This document shows, piece by piece, positions 23,901 through 36,700 of a stretch of DNA of 64,000 bases. The translations under genes and the position numbers were made by a program. Origin of the DNA: Verpa conica (Eukaryota > Ascomycota > Pezizomycetes > Pezizales > Morchellaceae); assembly GCA_033030425.1 (NCBI GenBank), contig JAUFSD010000014.1, forward strand, positions 1,302,001 through 1,366,000, given 5' to 3'. The stretch's first letter is position 1, and each line of letters begins with the position of its first letter. The notes below the pieces were generated by a model. It had not been told where the DNA came from. It saw nothing but the letters and a program-made list of their open reading frames with translations, and did no database searches.

Positions 23901-25263
23901 GGAAAGGGAAAAGTAGTATCAGTATGGCCGGCTAGACTATCCGCAATACCCACTACAGGAGGAACATATATTGTTCTCTTTAGTCTTACATCTTTTAGGG
24001 AACCTGGGGGGTATCGTCAGCCAAACCTCACCCCACCACCACTTGAGCTATTTCACTTCTTTATATGTTTATTCATCTTTGTATGATTAGAGGTACACAC
24101 GTATGCATATGGGGCATACATGGTAGGTTCTTTGGAAGATACTCCCGGAGTAAATTAGAGAAGTGAGCTGACGTTAGCATACTGAGGGGTACACAGGAAT
24201 GATGTAACGGGGGGGGTCCAACAATAACTATAAAGTGTGATGAGCTGTAAGGTATCTAGCCATACATATTGGAAAAAAAAAAAAAAATTTCCTAACACCG
24301 GATTAAAGAAATTCCTAAAAAAGAACTAGTATCCACTAGTCCCACCTTTTAAGCATACTTTTTAGGTTATGACTCCCCCTTCATATAATCTCCCAATCTA
24401 ACCATTCAATGTAACGTTGAATGGCTGGATTTATAGAGTAGAGCAAACCTTAGAGTCAACCTCCACGGCTTAGTCAGGGCCCCCCTCCCCCTTCCATCTG
24501 CAGTCTCTGACGGAGTTCCGTTGTCTTAGCCGTTCTCGGCCGAGGGACTCGCTTGCACTATCCTCAAAAGAGGAATTTGGGGGGGGGGGATTTCCAGCAT
24601 TCAGAAAGAAGCTTGTTTTGTGCGCTCTCTCTCTCTCACTTCCTCTTGCGAGTCTTCACATGTTACACGGTAGGTAGATGCTGTAGAAGGCGGAACCAAG
24701 TACCAGTCGGAGCCTAGGCCGCACTCTATCCGAGAAAGGCTTCAATGCATCAGGGGTGATTGTGCAGGAGAGACTTGAGAGGAATAAGAAGAAGAAAAGA
24801 AAGGGTATGAGTCTAAAGTCTGAGTCTTCCACACTCTCTTCTCGTATTCTTTTTTTTTTTTTGTTGTGGTGGTACTAACTGGGGGAGGGGGGTGATAAAC
24901 GACTGGATAGGTTATTATTATTATTTTTTATTTGATACATACCATCTAGGAGAGAGAGAGAGAGAGGAGAATTGTTGATTCTGTTTGTTTGTTTTTTTTC
25001 TGTGAGAGCGCGACTGGAAGTTATATTTGACAGGGCAGTGACGACGACTAGCGAACGGAAACGGAAACGGAAGTACCCGGTAGATATTGAACGCGGAAGC
25101 ACTGGGAAGGGAGAGAAGAATCTAGAAGCCTGCGAGATTAAGCACGAGGGCGTGCGACGGCTACGATTGTACCGGGAGAGAGAGGAAGAGAGAAGGAACC
25201 GGAAACAAAACATCAAGAGAAACAACAAGAGAGAGAGAGAAGCGCGAAATCGGGAAAAACAAG
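20971..25263. other. 4.3-kb gene-poor AT-rich gap with homopolymers
   Basis: Following CAND1, no frame beyond 80 codons shows a motif. The sequence is rich in TATA-type tracts with scattered C, G or A runs (for example 22129-22142, 22989-23000, 23411-23425 and 24280-24295), as expected for old degraded repeats. The last ~400 bases before the F-box gene become purine-rich (GA repeats, GGAAAC units around 25050), presumably its leader; the ~100-codon frames there on both strands come from that composition. I see no transposon protein or RNA gene. Confidence 0.55.
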
Positions 25264-27323
25264 ATGTATGAGATTCTGGACCCAAGCTTGAATGCGCCCC
25301 GAACAGGACCAGATCCAGGGAGGATACAACTACCGTTGGATATTATGAGCGCGATTATCTCTCACGTATGTCTCTTTCTTTTTTCCCCCTCCTAACAGCT
25401 TCTTTTTTTTGGTTCTGGAATAGCTGGCTGGATTTGGTGTTTAGTTGTTGTACTCGGAGTTCAGTGGATGTTTAGATACTTACTGACCCCGAGATATAGC
25501 TTAAATCCCCTTCCGACCTCGCAAACATCGCCCGCGCTTCCCGTATTCACCACTTCCTCTCGGTCCCACTCCTCTACCACAATGTTTCCCTCCGTCGGCC
25601 TCGTCGCCGCCCCGGGGGCAAAGGCATGGCTATCAGCGCGCTCATGAAGCCCGGTATCGCAGCATGCGTCAAGGTTCTCGAGGTTATTGACGACAATCCC
25701 ATTGATGGTGGGGATCAAGAAAGGTCAGAAGTAGAGTGGTGGCAGAAAGGGCAATGGAGCGATGAGGAAACAGTGTGGGCGGTTGCAGTAGCGGGGATTG
25801 TGGGAGGGTGTACGAGATTGGAGAGGTTTCTGTGGGTGCTTCCCTAATTACTAAGAGGGGGGGGGGTGAGTGCTAATCTATGAAATTTATAGGTGGAAGA
25901 CAGACGATTATATTCATCCATTACTATACACGGCACTAGTACGGAGTTCTACACTGAAGGAATTAAAAATATCACATCCTATGATCAACCCCCTAGGTGT
26001 CGAGACTAACCTTCCGAGCTCATCATTGACACTTGCGAACTTTTCTAATAATCATACAATAAATACAATGTGGAGACCTCCTATCATACCGATACCCCCA
26101 TTCCGGACGCTGCGGAGGTTATGTTTAAGTAATCTCCCTAGTACATCAGCTTCTATAGACGATTACAGTTCAGCTATGTTTTTCTCTCCAAATCTGGAAT
26201 CAGTATCATTATCCTGGCGTGTCCCAACACCTTTAGGCCGCATGCTATTCCTACAACGCCTGCTCCGACACCAAAAGCTCACAAACGGAAGAGGAATCGG
26301 AACCGGCAGTAGATCCGGAGAATTACAAACAGGAGGAAAGCTAAGACTAAAAGAGCTAGAACTAAGAAACGTAGTGTTCGACTTCCCAATGGTTGGAGAC
26401 ATCAAGGAGTGGATTGATATGGGACGGTTAGAGAAACTAAGCTTCATAGACTGTGATGTTGTCGATGTTGGGAGTTGGCTAGAACTTATTGGCGCCGGTA
26501 CCGGGGTTCTGTCGGAGGGAGAGCAGGCGACGGGTTTCTTGGGGAGTGGGGGTGGGTTTGCGGTTAACATGGATTCGCCGACTGCGTCCTCTGCTGGGGT
26601 CAGCACACCTGGAACTACACCTGGCTCGTCGTTATCAGTATTGAGGGTTGTGCAACTGAAACTTAAATCACTCCGGATCAACTCTTGTGCATCACATTGG
26701 GTCTCCCTATTAAACAGCTTCGATGGCCTAGAGGAATTTTATATCTTGGACCCACCAGTTGTAACAGCTGACGAGGAAGCAAATATGCAGGGATTCTTGG
26801 ATGCGATCGAGAAACACCATGGCAGAACCTTGAAGAATTTGAGGTTGTGTTCGAGGTGGGAATATGATAGGCTGAGTACTAGTAGGCTATTTAGAGCTTG
26901 TCCAAAGATAGAGGAGTTGGCGTTTTCGATGATGCACAGTCAGTGGGTACGTTACACCTTTTTCCTTTAAACTACTGAGTTGTCAAGGTGGAAAGACTAT
27001 TAACACTCCTACAGAAAATCTTGGACGTCTTATTAGTTTTCTTGACCCATCTTCGTTTCGTCCATATCCTTGCTGTCGACCCGCTTTCTAGGGAAGATGT
27101 AATGGAAGAAATGATAACTCAAGCTGAAATAATGGAGGCTAGGTTAGCCCAGGAAGATATGTTAGGACTTCAGGTATTCGCGTTTCGCGATTTTGGTCAT
27201 AGGATTGATCGAACGATTACTTGGGATGACGTGAGGAAGAAGCCCGTCAGGCGGGGGAGGTTTGTAGAGCTTGATGAGGTGCGGGAGTGGGCGGCTATAT
27301 GGAGGGCTGAGAAGGTGGATTAA
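25264..27323 (+). CDS. F-box domain protein
   Basis: Exons 25264-25365, 25500-25831, 25893-26946 and 27015-27323 give 598 aa with matching phases. Introns are 134, 61 and 68 nt; the first has a CTGAC branch site 15 bases before its TAG. The F-box lies at about residues 22-55 (LPLDIMSAIISH, then LKSPSDLANIARASRIHHF), split by intron 1 after ISH. It would bind SKP1 and present substrates to an SCF ubiquitin ligase. The remainder has spaced Leu-rich segments (for example LKELKISHP, LRRLCLSNLPST, LKSLRINSC, LKNLRLCSRWE), resembling the irregular LRR-like C-termini of fungal F-box proteins, with a Gly/Ser/Thr-rich loop near 26520-26640. The substrate is unknown. The last intron could instead end at 26987 (41 nt), adding nine residues; the 68-nt version has the better acceptor. 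Confidence 0.85.
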
Positions 27324-27649
27324 AGGTGGATGTTTTTTAGAGGGCATGGATAAATGGTTATAGGCGTACAAGATAAGGGTAAGGAGGTTATATTGTATTT
27401 TTATATTACATAGATGGAATAGTCTAATCTCCGCTTGGGTGGAGGCGTTTTTGGTTGGGGGGGGGGAATCTAAAAAAACATCCTCATATACCATTTTAGA
27501 AGCTTCTCTTACGTGACTTTAACCAATCTTAAGGAGACTGGTTCTCTATACTCTAGCACTCTCTTCACTTTCATCAACCCCGAGTTTACAGAATAACTTC
27601 CTTTTATAAACGTTTCCCTGCACAGTACATCTAGGGATTGCAATAACAC
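27324..27649. terminator. Convergent 3' region of the F-box and coiled-coil genes
   Basis: 326 bases separate the two facing stop codons and must hold both polyadenylation regions. It is AT-rich with a TATATTGTATTTTTATATTA stretch near 27390-27410 and a G9 run at 27458. No gene seen. Confidence 0.5.
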
Positions 27650-28189
27650 TCAAATAAAATCCTCATGACTACGAACATTATACTCATCCCACACCTCCAT
27701 CGGCTTACAATACCTAAACAGTCCATCACCTTCATCATCCGACGGTTCATCCGTCTCCCAAACCCACCCAAACCTCTCCTTCTTCTCCATCCCCGGCCTA
27801 GCCAGCCAATTCTCCAACTGCACAACCTCACTCCTCCATAAATCAATAGCGGCTAGATTCTTCTCCGTATCCTCATCATGTTTACTCTTAGCATCCTTTA
27901 GACGGCGCTTCAGCCCTTTGACATAGCGAGCTGCTTTGCGGATTCTTTCCCTGGTTTCCTGAATCTGCGGGTCTTTTGAGCGGTGCCCTTCGTCTCGCAG
28001 CTTTTGGAGATTGTACATGTAGTCTGTGAGATTTGTTCTGTAGATTCCTAGAAAGTGGTTGAGGCTACTGGCTGCGAGTTCGTATTTCGTGCGCGCTTCT
28101 TGAAGGAGGGCTTGGGCGTAGGCGATTTGCGCTTTACGGGTTGCGAGGGCATGTACTTGGCTCTCTATTCCTAGCGCGATTGATTCCAT
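27650..28189 (-). CDS. Coiled-coil hypothetical protein (179 aa)
   Basis: A single uninterrupted frame starts at the ATG at 28189. The first ~135 residues are charged and helical with long heptad-like spacing (ESQVHALATRKAQIAYAQ..., KLRDEGHRSKDPQIQETRER, VKGLKRRLKDAKSKHDED), so a coiled coil is likely. The C-terminal ~40 residues are acidic and aromatic (WVWETDEPSDDEGDG). There is no signal peptide, membrane segment or enzyme motif. Codon use and composition match neighbouring genes, and the ATG is the first one in an open frame. Family and function are not recognised. It converges on the F-box gene and is divergent from EMC3. Confidence 0.7.
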   Translation of the reverse strand: MESIALGIESQVHALATRKAQIAYAQALLQEARTKYELAASSLNHFLGIYRTNLTDYMYNLQKLRDEGHRSKDPQIQETRERIRKAARYVKGLKRRLKDAKSKHDEDTEKNLAAIDLWRSEVVQLENWLARPGMEKKERFGWVWETDEPSDDEGDGLFRYCKPMEVWDEYNVRSHEDFI

Positions 28190-29104
28190 TTCAGTAACTG
28201 AGATGGGTATTTATTTATTTGTTTATTTTATAGGAAGGTATTTGGTGTTGGTGGATTGTAATGAGGCTATTATAGTAGAGAGAAGAATGTTTCTTCTTTA
28301 CTCTTATAAAGTGGTTTCGATCGAGGGGAGGGATCGGCTGGCTGGCTGGGACAAAGAGATGCCACTATGGAGCGCCATTTCCGTCCTCTATGAAAAACAA
28401 GCACTGCGTGGTTGTGCTGACTAAAGCAGAGACAAGTAATACAAAGGTACGAAAGTATCATCACTCTGGGTTTCATTACCTTAATCTTGTTTGTTGTCAT
28501 GGATGCTCACTCGGTTGTTATTAGTCACCGAGATATATACAAATGTAGTTGATCGACCTAGAATTAATAATTAACTTAAGCCTACTAAGTAAATGGAGGA
28601 AGGTGTGTAAATAAATTTAAATAAATTAAAGATAAGAAAGTAATGAATAGGCTATAATAAGTTGGCTGGATTACAGGCCCTAAAACTCAACGAATTATCC
28701 ATAAGTTTCTAGATCTCCGAGTACACATTTGCCCCAATCTCACTTAGATCCTACTTGGATAAGCATTTTTAATATGACTTACTTTGTCTAGCATGGCCTC
28801 GGTTTCAGTTTTTTTCAAATTTCTTCTGCGCTTAAGAAATACTGCCGCTCTCCCGCCCCGAACCTATAGAAATCTTTCTAGAAACTAGAGTGTATTCTTT
28901 TGACTACTAGACTTGTAGGTAGTCTACTATTCTTAGCAAAATATAACGGGCTTCAACCTATTGCGGCTCAACTCCCGCCAAGCCAGCATACAACAACAAG
29001 GTTACCCTACTTAGTCGCGACCTCCTTTCAAGCCAGCAACGCATCTCCAGAGCCAGATCTCGAGATCTTTCCCGCAGCCCGTCACCAAACATCAATCACA
29101 CACT
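28190..29104. promoter_or_regulatory. Intergenic region between the coiled-coil gene and EMC3
   Basis: 915 bases lie between divergent start codons, so both promoters are here. The middle is AT-rich (28560-28650). A C/A-rich leader with CCAGCA and CAACAA tracts precedes EMC3 (28970-29100). No specific site can be named. Confidence 0.4.
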
Positions 29105-30167
29105 ATGGCTTCAGTACAGGAGCAAACGATCCTTCGGGATCCCCAGTTATTGTATGGGCATTCCATCCCTATGATATCGCTTCTACAGGCCTCTGCTGAC
29201 ATACCCTAGTTACTGGATCCTATTCCCAATCACAATCGTGATGGTACAGCTACCAATCTCCCAGTCGAAACAATAAAGGCAACTCCGGCTAATGTTTACA
29301 GGTTCTCACCGGTGTATTACGACATTATGCGACCGTTCTCATGCAATCCGCGCCGCAAAAGCAAGAAATCAAAGCCATCCGTGAACAGTATGAGGTCCCG
29401 CCACGTTGCTCTAATTCTAAACTAAATACATTATAGACGAAACTTACTTCACGGTGTCTCCCTTCGTCAGAATCTAAATCAGATTCCCCTCAACTCCTTT
29501 TTGGAGCGAAAGAACTACTTGGTTGCTGCCTACAATCGTGGCGAGTTCCTCAAGGACCCAGATAACAAGGGGAAGCCACCGGCGAACCCGATGACGGATC
29601 CCGCGGGGATGGATCAGATGATGAATATGTTAAAGGGCAATATGGCAATGATGGTTCCGCAGACCTTGATTATGGGGTGGATTAATGCGTTTTTTAGCGG
29701 GTTTGTTATTAGTAAGTTGCGCCCGGTAGAAGATTAGTAGAAGTCGATTTGCTAACCAGTGAAATAGTGAAACTACCATTCCCATTGACGATTCGTTTCA
29801 AATCGATGCTTCAGTCCGGTGTTATGACCCGTGATATGGATGTTAGATGGGTCTCATCTCTTTCATGGTAGGCTATCTTGTCTCGCTTCTGCTCCTAGCA
29901 CCAATTAACTCTTCTTGCAGGTACTTCCTCAACCTTTTTGGTCTCCGTTCCGTCTTCACCTTCATCCTCGGGAATGACAACGCAGCCGATCAAATGGCCG
30001 CACAGATGCAAGGAATGAACCCTGCTGCTGGTGCAGGAATGTTTGCACCAGGGAGTGATCCGCATAAAATGTTCTTGGCCGAGGCGGAGAACTTGGAGGT
30101 TGTTGGTGGGCAGCATGAATATGTGCTTGATGGGGTTTTGGAGAGGTTGTTGGCGGCGCATAATTAG
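29105..30167 (+). CDS. EMC3: ER membrane protein complex subunit 3
   Basis: Six exons: 29105-29151, 29210-29243, 29302-29387, 29437-29711, 29768-29867 and 29921-30167 (789 nt, 262 aa, the usual family length). Introns are 49-58 nt and all phases agree; the first has a GCTGAC branch site. EMC3 is the Oxa1/YidC-superfamily (DUF106) subunit of the ER membrane complex, which inserts tail-anchored and multi-pass proteins into the bilayer. Seen here: the N-terminus [18 protein letters not shown], membrane segment 1 ([18 protein letters not shown]), a cytosolic coiled region with FLERKNY, segment 2 ([19 protein letters not shown]), the conserved [17 protein letters not shown], and segment 3 ([17 protein letters not shown]). 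A Met-rich cytosolic stretch ([14 protein letters not shown]) follows. The very short exon 2 (34 nt) makes the gene easy to miss with simple frame finding. Confidence 0.93.
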
Positions 30168-32920
30168 AAGCGTATAAATGAGATGTAATAGACTATTTAC
30201 GGAAGAGCAGGCTTTGGCTAGCGCTGGGGTAAAATGGGGTAAGCTAGAAAGAGGGCGTTTTATATCTATACGAAGCGGAGTTTGTTTACGGACTGGACTG
30301 TAAGAATATGATATTTAATGAGCTTTTGTCATTGTGTGCAGATCCTATTTTGCCGGTAGAACCGTTCAGAAGTAAGCCGGAGTTTACTGGGTGGGATATC
30401 CCACTGGTGAAGAGATATTCCCGGAGTCGTGCTAGGAACGAACACATGTATACCTTGTTTCATCACTTTATGAGGCTATTGGGCCGTCTTAACCTCGGAA
30501 CGACGACCAACAACAATCATCCTCTGTATCACAACCAGAACTACACGGGAGAATAAAACCTATAAGCGGAGTACTAATTGTTCCTGACGTCATGAGGAAA
30601 AAAAGAGTGTTTATAGTGTACCACAAACAGCCCATCCATACAATAATCTACCCGGCCCTTTACCCATCTCTCCAAGGTACAATTAAATTTCTCTTATCCA
30701 AATAACATCCCCCTACTCATAAAAAAAAAGACCAACGCAGAAAGGGAAAGAAAGAAAGAAAAAAAATCCAAGTGACACGCAACTCTAATCTGACGTTACG
30801 GGTAAACCCCTCCAGTTCAATTATGAATAATGCGGCTGGAGATTAAATTCTACCCGTAGGGCCGTTTCAGTATGAACATTTTTTTTTTCTCTCTCTCTGA
30901 CAACCGTACCGTAAAGTGGACTGATTTATTAGTTATTAGCACTTTGTTTCCCACGCTAAAGTGGAGGGGTTTTTGATGGGTTGACTTGATGGGGAGGTTA
31001 CACTTGGTCTTGCACTCTTGACTAAAAAATATTAGGATGGGGGGGAGGTCAGGTAGGGATTGTTGGGACGGGTAATTGAGGGTTGTATTGGATTGGGGAC
31101 GGGTTATATGTGCTGTCTAAGTCAGATTGTAAAGTGTTTATGGATTGAGCTCTATGGTTCCTTGATTTTACTATAGGGTATGTACTTGAAATAGTAACAA
31201 AGCATAGTAGGGATCTACATATAGGGGTTTAAAGTTACATCTCATAGGATAATATATACAGGAAGCCTCTTTAAAAAACTTAATATAGAATGAGACTTAT
31301 TGGGTGACCTTTTGGTAGTTCTGAATCATGGATTATCACTCGATGGAGTATTTCTGGGGGGTCAACTTTCATACAAAAATGCCTGGCACCAGGTAGTTCC
31401 TACCCCTGATTTCGGTCACATATCTAAGTTGACGGTTCCTCCTTGGACCGACGGCTAGCCCGCCAGGTTATATGCAATAGACCCTTAGGGCCCAATGTAC
31501 TGGGATTTAGAAAGAAATGATATTTCGTGAAGCACGTTGAAGGGGACATACATTAAGCAATGCCGTTTGCCCTAGAAAAAGAAATCTGTGTCTTAAAACA
31601 CCCAAAGAGGTCTTTAGAGCAGGCTAGCGCTCGGGCCTCAACGGCTGGATCTTGATAACTCTAGGTCCCGAGTTGTCGGAACGATGTAATATATGGGCCA
31701 TACGTCTATTTTACAGGTACCGTGATAATTTAATAGCTTCACTTGAACCCGTGGCGAAGGCACTCAGCCTCAATCACTTTATTTGGGATATATTAGATGC
31801 ACTGTTGCCTGAGTGAGTCGAGTGATACATGGTGACCAAAGTCCTGCCCTGTGCACTATAGTAATAGTGGTATTAATAACACTCGCCAATGACAGTTGCA
31901 TATTGTAGTAATATTCAGAGCAGCAGGAATTGATTCGTCGCGCTGCAAAGATAAGAAAGTGCTCAATTCAGCCCTAATACCCACCAAGGCAACAGCTGTG
32001 ATTTGTCTCTAATTACAAGTCTCGGTGAGAATTCTAATGTAAGGCGTGTATAATAATTTCAAAGGATTGGCTCTAGAGTTGAAACTGTAGGTATACTCAC
32101 GAGGACAATCAATACTATACATGCTGCAAAAGCCAGAATTTGCCCCCATCATGAGTAATCAATTCTGATTAGCTGGAAATAGTTGTCACAATAGTACGTG
32201 GCATCAAAGTCACTGACTCTTAGACCTATACCGACAAATACGTATCGGCCGCGTCAGACATTATGTGCTTCAGGCGTTTGAAGGAGTGCGTGAGAATTAC
32301 TGAAGCCACGGAGATTAGAAAGAGGCATGTATGAGATTTTAGCGTATTATATATATTAGAGACTTAATTATGTGGAGGTATAAAGCCTAATACAGGAATT
32401 TTAATATTTGGTGTAAGCAGTTGTAGTGAGGCTTACATAGTTTTTAATGTCGCATAGAGCGGCCTCAATTTGTCCATTCACGGTGAGCAGATTTATCTTC
32501 TGCAATTGGGGCTAGATTGCCCGCCATGCATAAATATTCCATGATTTTCCTTGCAGCATGAATAATGGTCATATGGTTCCTCGTCCCTGACAAGGTTAGC
32601 ATACTAATTACAGCTAAACCCCGAATGAGGCCCAGACTATGCCAATGTCCGCGATTGCCGCCGTAAACGTGAAGGTTTGTCCATCTATTTCCTATTTAGA
32701 TATATATATATTCCAGAACCCTGTGTATCTCCTATACTGGTCTTATTGGCGGAATCTAAATTTGGAAGGTAGGTTCGTGCCACTCGTATGCTTTACAGGA
32801 TGGACATCCAAGGTTTCATTTTTTTCACTGAAGACAATCGGTTCCTTGACCCCGGACTTTTGCCGGTTTAAGGCCTGGCCATATTTTTACCGATTCAGGC
32901 CGTGGGGAGCACCCACACGA
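30168..32920. other. Gene-free stretch after EMC3
   Basis: AT-rich non-coding DNA. An 82-codon frame at 30308-30556 has no motif. Frames around 32639-32992 are short and unlinked. No repeats longer than simple A/T tracts are evident. Confidence 0.5.
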
Positions 32921-33728
32921 TTTACAAGGCTACACAGAAAAGCAATCGCACATCCGCCTTGTGATACAGCATCTGCGCAGGAAATCCTTTAAGGACCCTT
33001 AGATCACGGTCGCAGAGGCCTTTGGCGAGCCCGACCCGACTATATGCGCCAGCAATGATCAGCGAAGGGATTGACGTTGGAATAAGGCCCGGGCTGATCC
33101 CGGCTGCCACCGCGCCGATTATGCGTTTGGCCGAAATTGTTCGTACAGGGCTCGCGTGCCGCGGTATCCAGGCGATCAACTGTCAAGATGTATGCCAATA
33201 TAGAGTCGTGGAGGTGCTGCGAGTCTGGGTGGCCACCGATATTAATGTCAAAAAACTGTTAAATCACAGTGTTACGATCCGTGAACCGATTAGTGCTAAT
33301 CGGAGATCCTTGGGACATTTCCCCCGGACAAAAAGTCCGATGCTAATCCTAGGAGCGCGATGCTTCATCTCACAAACCCTTTTTGTTTGGAAACTCGTCT
33401 CCAAACATTCAAATCTAGAGGAGCCCTCAACACCTCGATTATTCGATCAGTACAAGGGACTCCTAGCTGCACTACATCTGCGCCTTCTGCCGCAGTACTT
33501 CAGATGCTATTCTATGGTCAGCCTCCCGCTCCACACCTCTGGTGTTCTTTTTTTTTAATTCATAGGTCAGATAGCCCCCTATACCTATCCAAGATGTTGT
33601 ACAACATGCTGTCATGTCCAAAAGAACACATACATCGATCTAATCAATTAGTATCGGCCCCAGCGCCTTCCTGCAAGGGATTGCATTCAGCGCCAAATTG
33701 GGTTTCCACATGTGCTCCATCTTCATAA
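32921..33728. other. Overlapping open frames of uncertain meaning, GC-richer than surroundings
   Basis: A plus frame of 178 codons (33022-33558) overlaps a 122-codon plus frame (33360-33728) and an 85-codon minus frame (32922-33179). The minus product has a hydrophobic middle (IIGAVAAGISPGLIPTSIPS) resembling a membrane helix. None shows a known domain, and no splice arrangement joins them convincingly. The segment is more GC-rich than the flanks, so it may be a relic of a gene. Confidence 0.25.
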
Positions 33729-36700
33729 CCTCATAACACTTGGTCATATGTATGAGTTCCCGTAAATGGCGAGGCTCGACCGTTCTGTGAGTTAGCTAAC
33801 CAGAAAAAGCAACACCAAAATCAGGAACACAACTTGCATGGCTGCGCTATTTACAATAGAACGAGAGCCTTGAAGAGTATTTCTTAGCGCTAAATTCGAA
33901 TCTAGACGTATGTGCGGCTCACAGCTAGGCCTGTTCACGATTTCTCACTCGGCAGTGTGGGGGGAGATCGCCGGGTACAGAGTTTTCCCCACGGGGTAAG
34001 TGTCTCTAATGTGCATACTTGCATGAGGCATATAGGAGTCTCAGTTTCCCGTAAGTCTTGGACCAATTTTGAAGAGTGGGAAGATTTGCGGCGCAAATAA
34101 GCGGCTCCGAGTCAAAATGACAGTGCAAAGTTCAGTTCGCCACGATCTTAGTGCTGATACGGCCAGTATCACCAAGAGGAACGGTTTGGTCGGTCATGGG
34201 AATCCGTCGATTAAAACCCCACGTTTCCCCACAGTTCCTGCTTTGCACTAGCTTTTCATAAAGTTTGAACTCAATCGAAACTTTCTTGAAATCGTTATAC
34301 TTTCTTGCGTTTGCATTATGTCTGGTAACCTGTGAGAAACCCCCACCCCACAGCAAAAGAGACAACATGCTCAGCGTCTTCTACTTAAGTAGAGTAGCCA
34401 AATTTTCAACCATGACAAGGAATGCAGCCCTCCATCGGTACTATTTACTTGGGTATCCCAAGTATTTATATTTCAGGCGAACGCGCCAGCTAAGTACAAA
34501 CTTTTTATTCAGCTGTTAGTTCATCCTAGCTGAGAATCTTTGTAATTGAACCAGGTAAGCACAGAAATAGATCCGTGCGCCCACTATACCAAAAGACCTT
34601 TATCGAAAAAGTAGTGGCTATGCCATAGCGTCCTTAAATATTTGAGTAACGAAGGATGCGCCTCATCCCTATCACATGACATTACCTGCGCGGATACCAG
34701 AGGCATCTCTGTCCAAGTTTTCCTGGAAATCTTAATAAGACCGCGGAGGATACACCCAGCACATCTAATAGGACTGATCGTGGCGATAGATAGCTGGCTT
34801 GCTGAGGAATGAATATTTCACCAGTCCACGACAACTCTGCATCCGAGGCTTTGAAAGCAACAACGTACCCCGATTATCTGCTGAAGAAATTTAGTGTTTG
34901 ATTCACTAATAGGCGCTCAACGCCGATGCCAGGGGTGAAGATACTGGGATACCCTGCAGAGGAAAAAAAGCATATATGGAGCTTTCCTTCATGTTTTATC
35001 ACTCGAGAAGTTCGTAATGCGATTGACAGGGAAAATAATAGCAAATAAGGCTGAAGGTGACGACGACGATGTTGATACCATTGGTCTGATTCAACTAAAG
35101 TAAATCTTCAGGAAAAAAAATTTGATCCTCTTTTCCAAAATTCATGTTCTTATGCTGCATTGACACGACAATCGTCAAATTTTTTCACACACCCTAGACG
35201 ATCATCGTGACAGCCAATGGCAAATGTTGGCACAAATCGTCTTATCCACTCCCTACCAAATTGAATTGGCTCCCCGGCGGATAGCCCTATCGGAGTCTAT
35301 AACTTAAATCCCGTATCGTATCGTATCGTAATAAACCCTAAGCTAAGCCGTTCATACCCATGAGCAAAAGCAATTACAGACAGAATGCAGGATATATCCA
35401 GGGAACCGTACGATTTACAGGACCATATCGTCTCTTTGTAATTGAAAACCGTGAATAATCCTCGCCCGATAAAGAACAATAAGTGCTGTCCTGCACATGG
35501 CCTAAAACTTTACTTGCTTGTATCGCTAGGTGGCTTGTGACCAGAATATACTCATATCTTCCACCTAAAGTAGCTGGTTTATAGTAAGACTGGTTCTAGA
35601 TTAGGAAGGTACGCTTGATTATGGAATGCCACCCTCCAGTCGCCAACGCAGTTTTTGCCAAGAGGACATTCTTCACCTCTCGGCCTATGAGAAACGACAG
35701 CCCATGTGGGTGACAAGAACCCATTCGAGTGATTTTCTATGTTTCAGGATGCTGACCTAACTTGTACTAAAGCATCTGCATTCACAGCCGTTATTTCTAG
35801 AAGTTTGACTTATTGGACTCATCTGATACCTCCACCCCTGGTATTGATGCGTTCTTGGCCCTATTGGAAGACAATATCCGTTTTCATGCCCGCAATCTGG
35901 CATCGGCGTTATCATCGGATCGGACGCTTTTATACGAATAGAATGGGGGGTTTCCACCCCAGACCTGGCACCCCTTTTCCAAAAAGCTTGACGTAGATTA
36001 TGCCCCTTTCGGGTTTGGTTGAGAGATATATAGTTTCGTCCCCCGGGTTTTGCGCTTGAGAGATGCCAATATGCTTTTACTCGATGCCTCTTTCCCGATA
36101 CCTGAGATGCCACAAACATGCGGTTCAGATGAGAATCCGATTCCCGATGGAAGGAGACTTGTTATACGTGAATTTGTGGGGGATCTGAAACCAAACATTC
36201 TTTTAACAGATTCAGTTATGATTATTGTGATGTTTGAACACAATGCCGATCTGTTTCACTCCGGCGTACTGCCGGGTTATGATTTGCTTCTAATTGTTTC
36301 ATCCCGAGTGTCCAGTCATGCGTTAAGACCCGTCTGGGAGGAGCCAAGCGACCTAAGCAGGGTAACTTTCTAAAGGTCAAGTGTCCTCTCCCACCCAATG
36401 ACTGACTGACTGACTCACGCCGTGAACCGATGCTTCGGAATAATACGGTTGATATATCGTGGAGGTTTTATTCCTTCGTCCATCTTCGAGAAATATTCTA
36501 CCCCTTCACCGGCAGTTTGTCCCCTTCCCCTCTAGTCTCAGTGCGCTGTCCTCAGTTACCGATATCTTGGTTCAGTGATCGTGGTCAGATGTGAAATGAC
36601 GTACATTCCCGGGCAATTAGATAAGGGGAGAAGGAGTCCAGGGTCTAGGTGAAACTGGAGTGCTGCAGGTATGTCGAGAGCTAGTGTTCCTCGTGAGCAC

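Noticed and set aside
24875..25285. 136-codon minus and 99-codon plus frames before the F-box gene
   Set aside because: Both come from GA-rich leader sequence; the F-box gene's own first exon overlaps their end and has better support.
25480..25499. In-frame LTDPEI-like extension of the F-box before the second exon
   Set aside because: It resembles F-box sequence but runs directly into TAG; the CTGAC within it is a good branch site and the TAG a good acceptor, so it is intron.
30308..30556. 82-codon plus frame after EMC3
   Set aside because: Likely chance frame in 3' flanking sequence; it shows no motif or intron signals.
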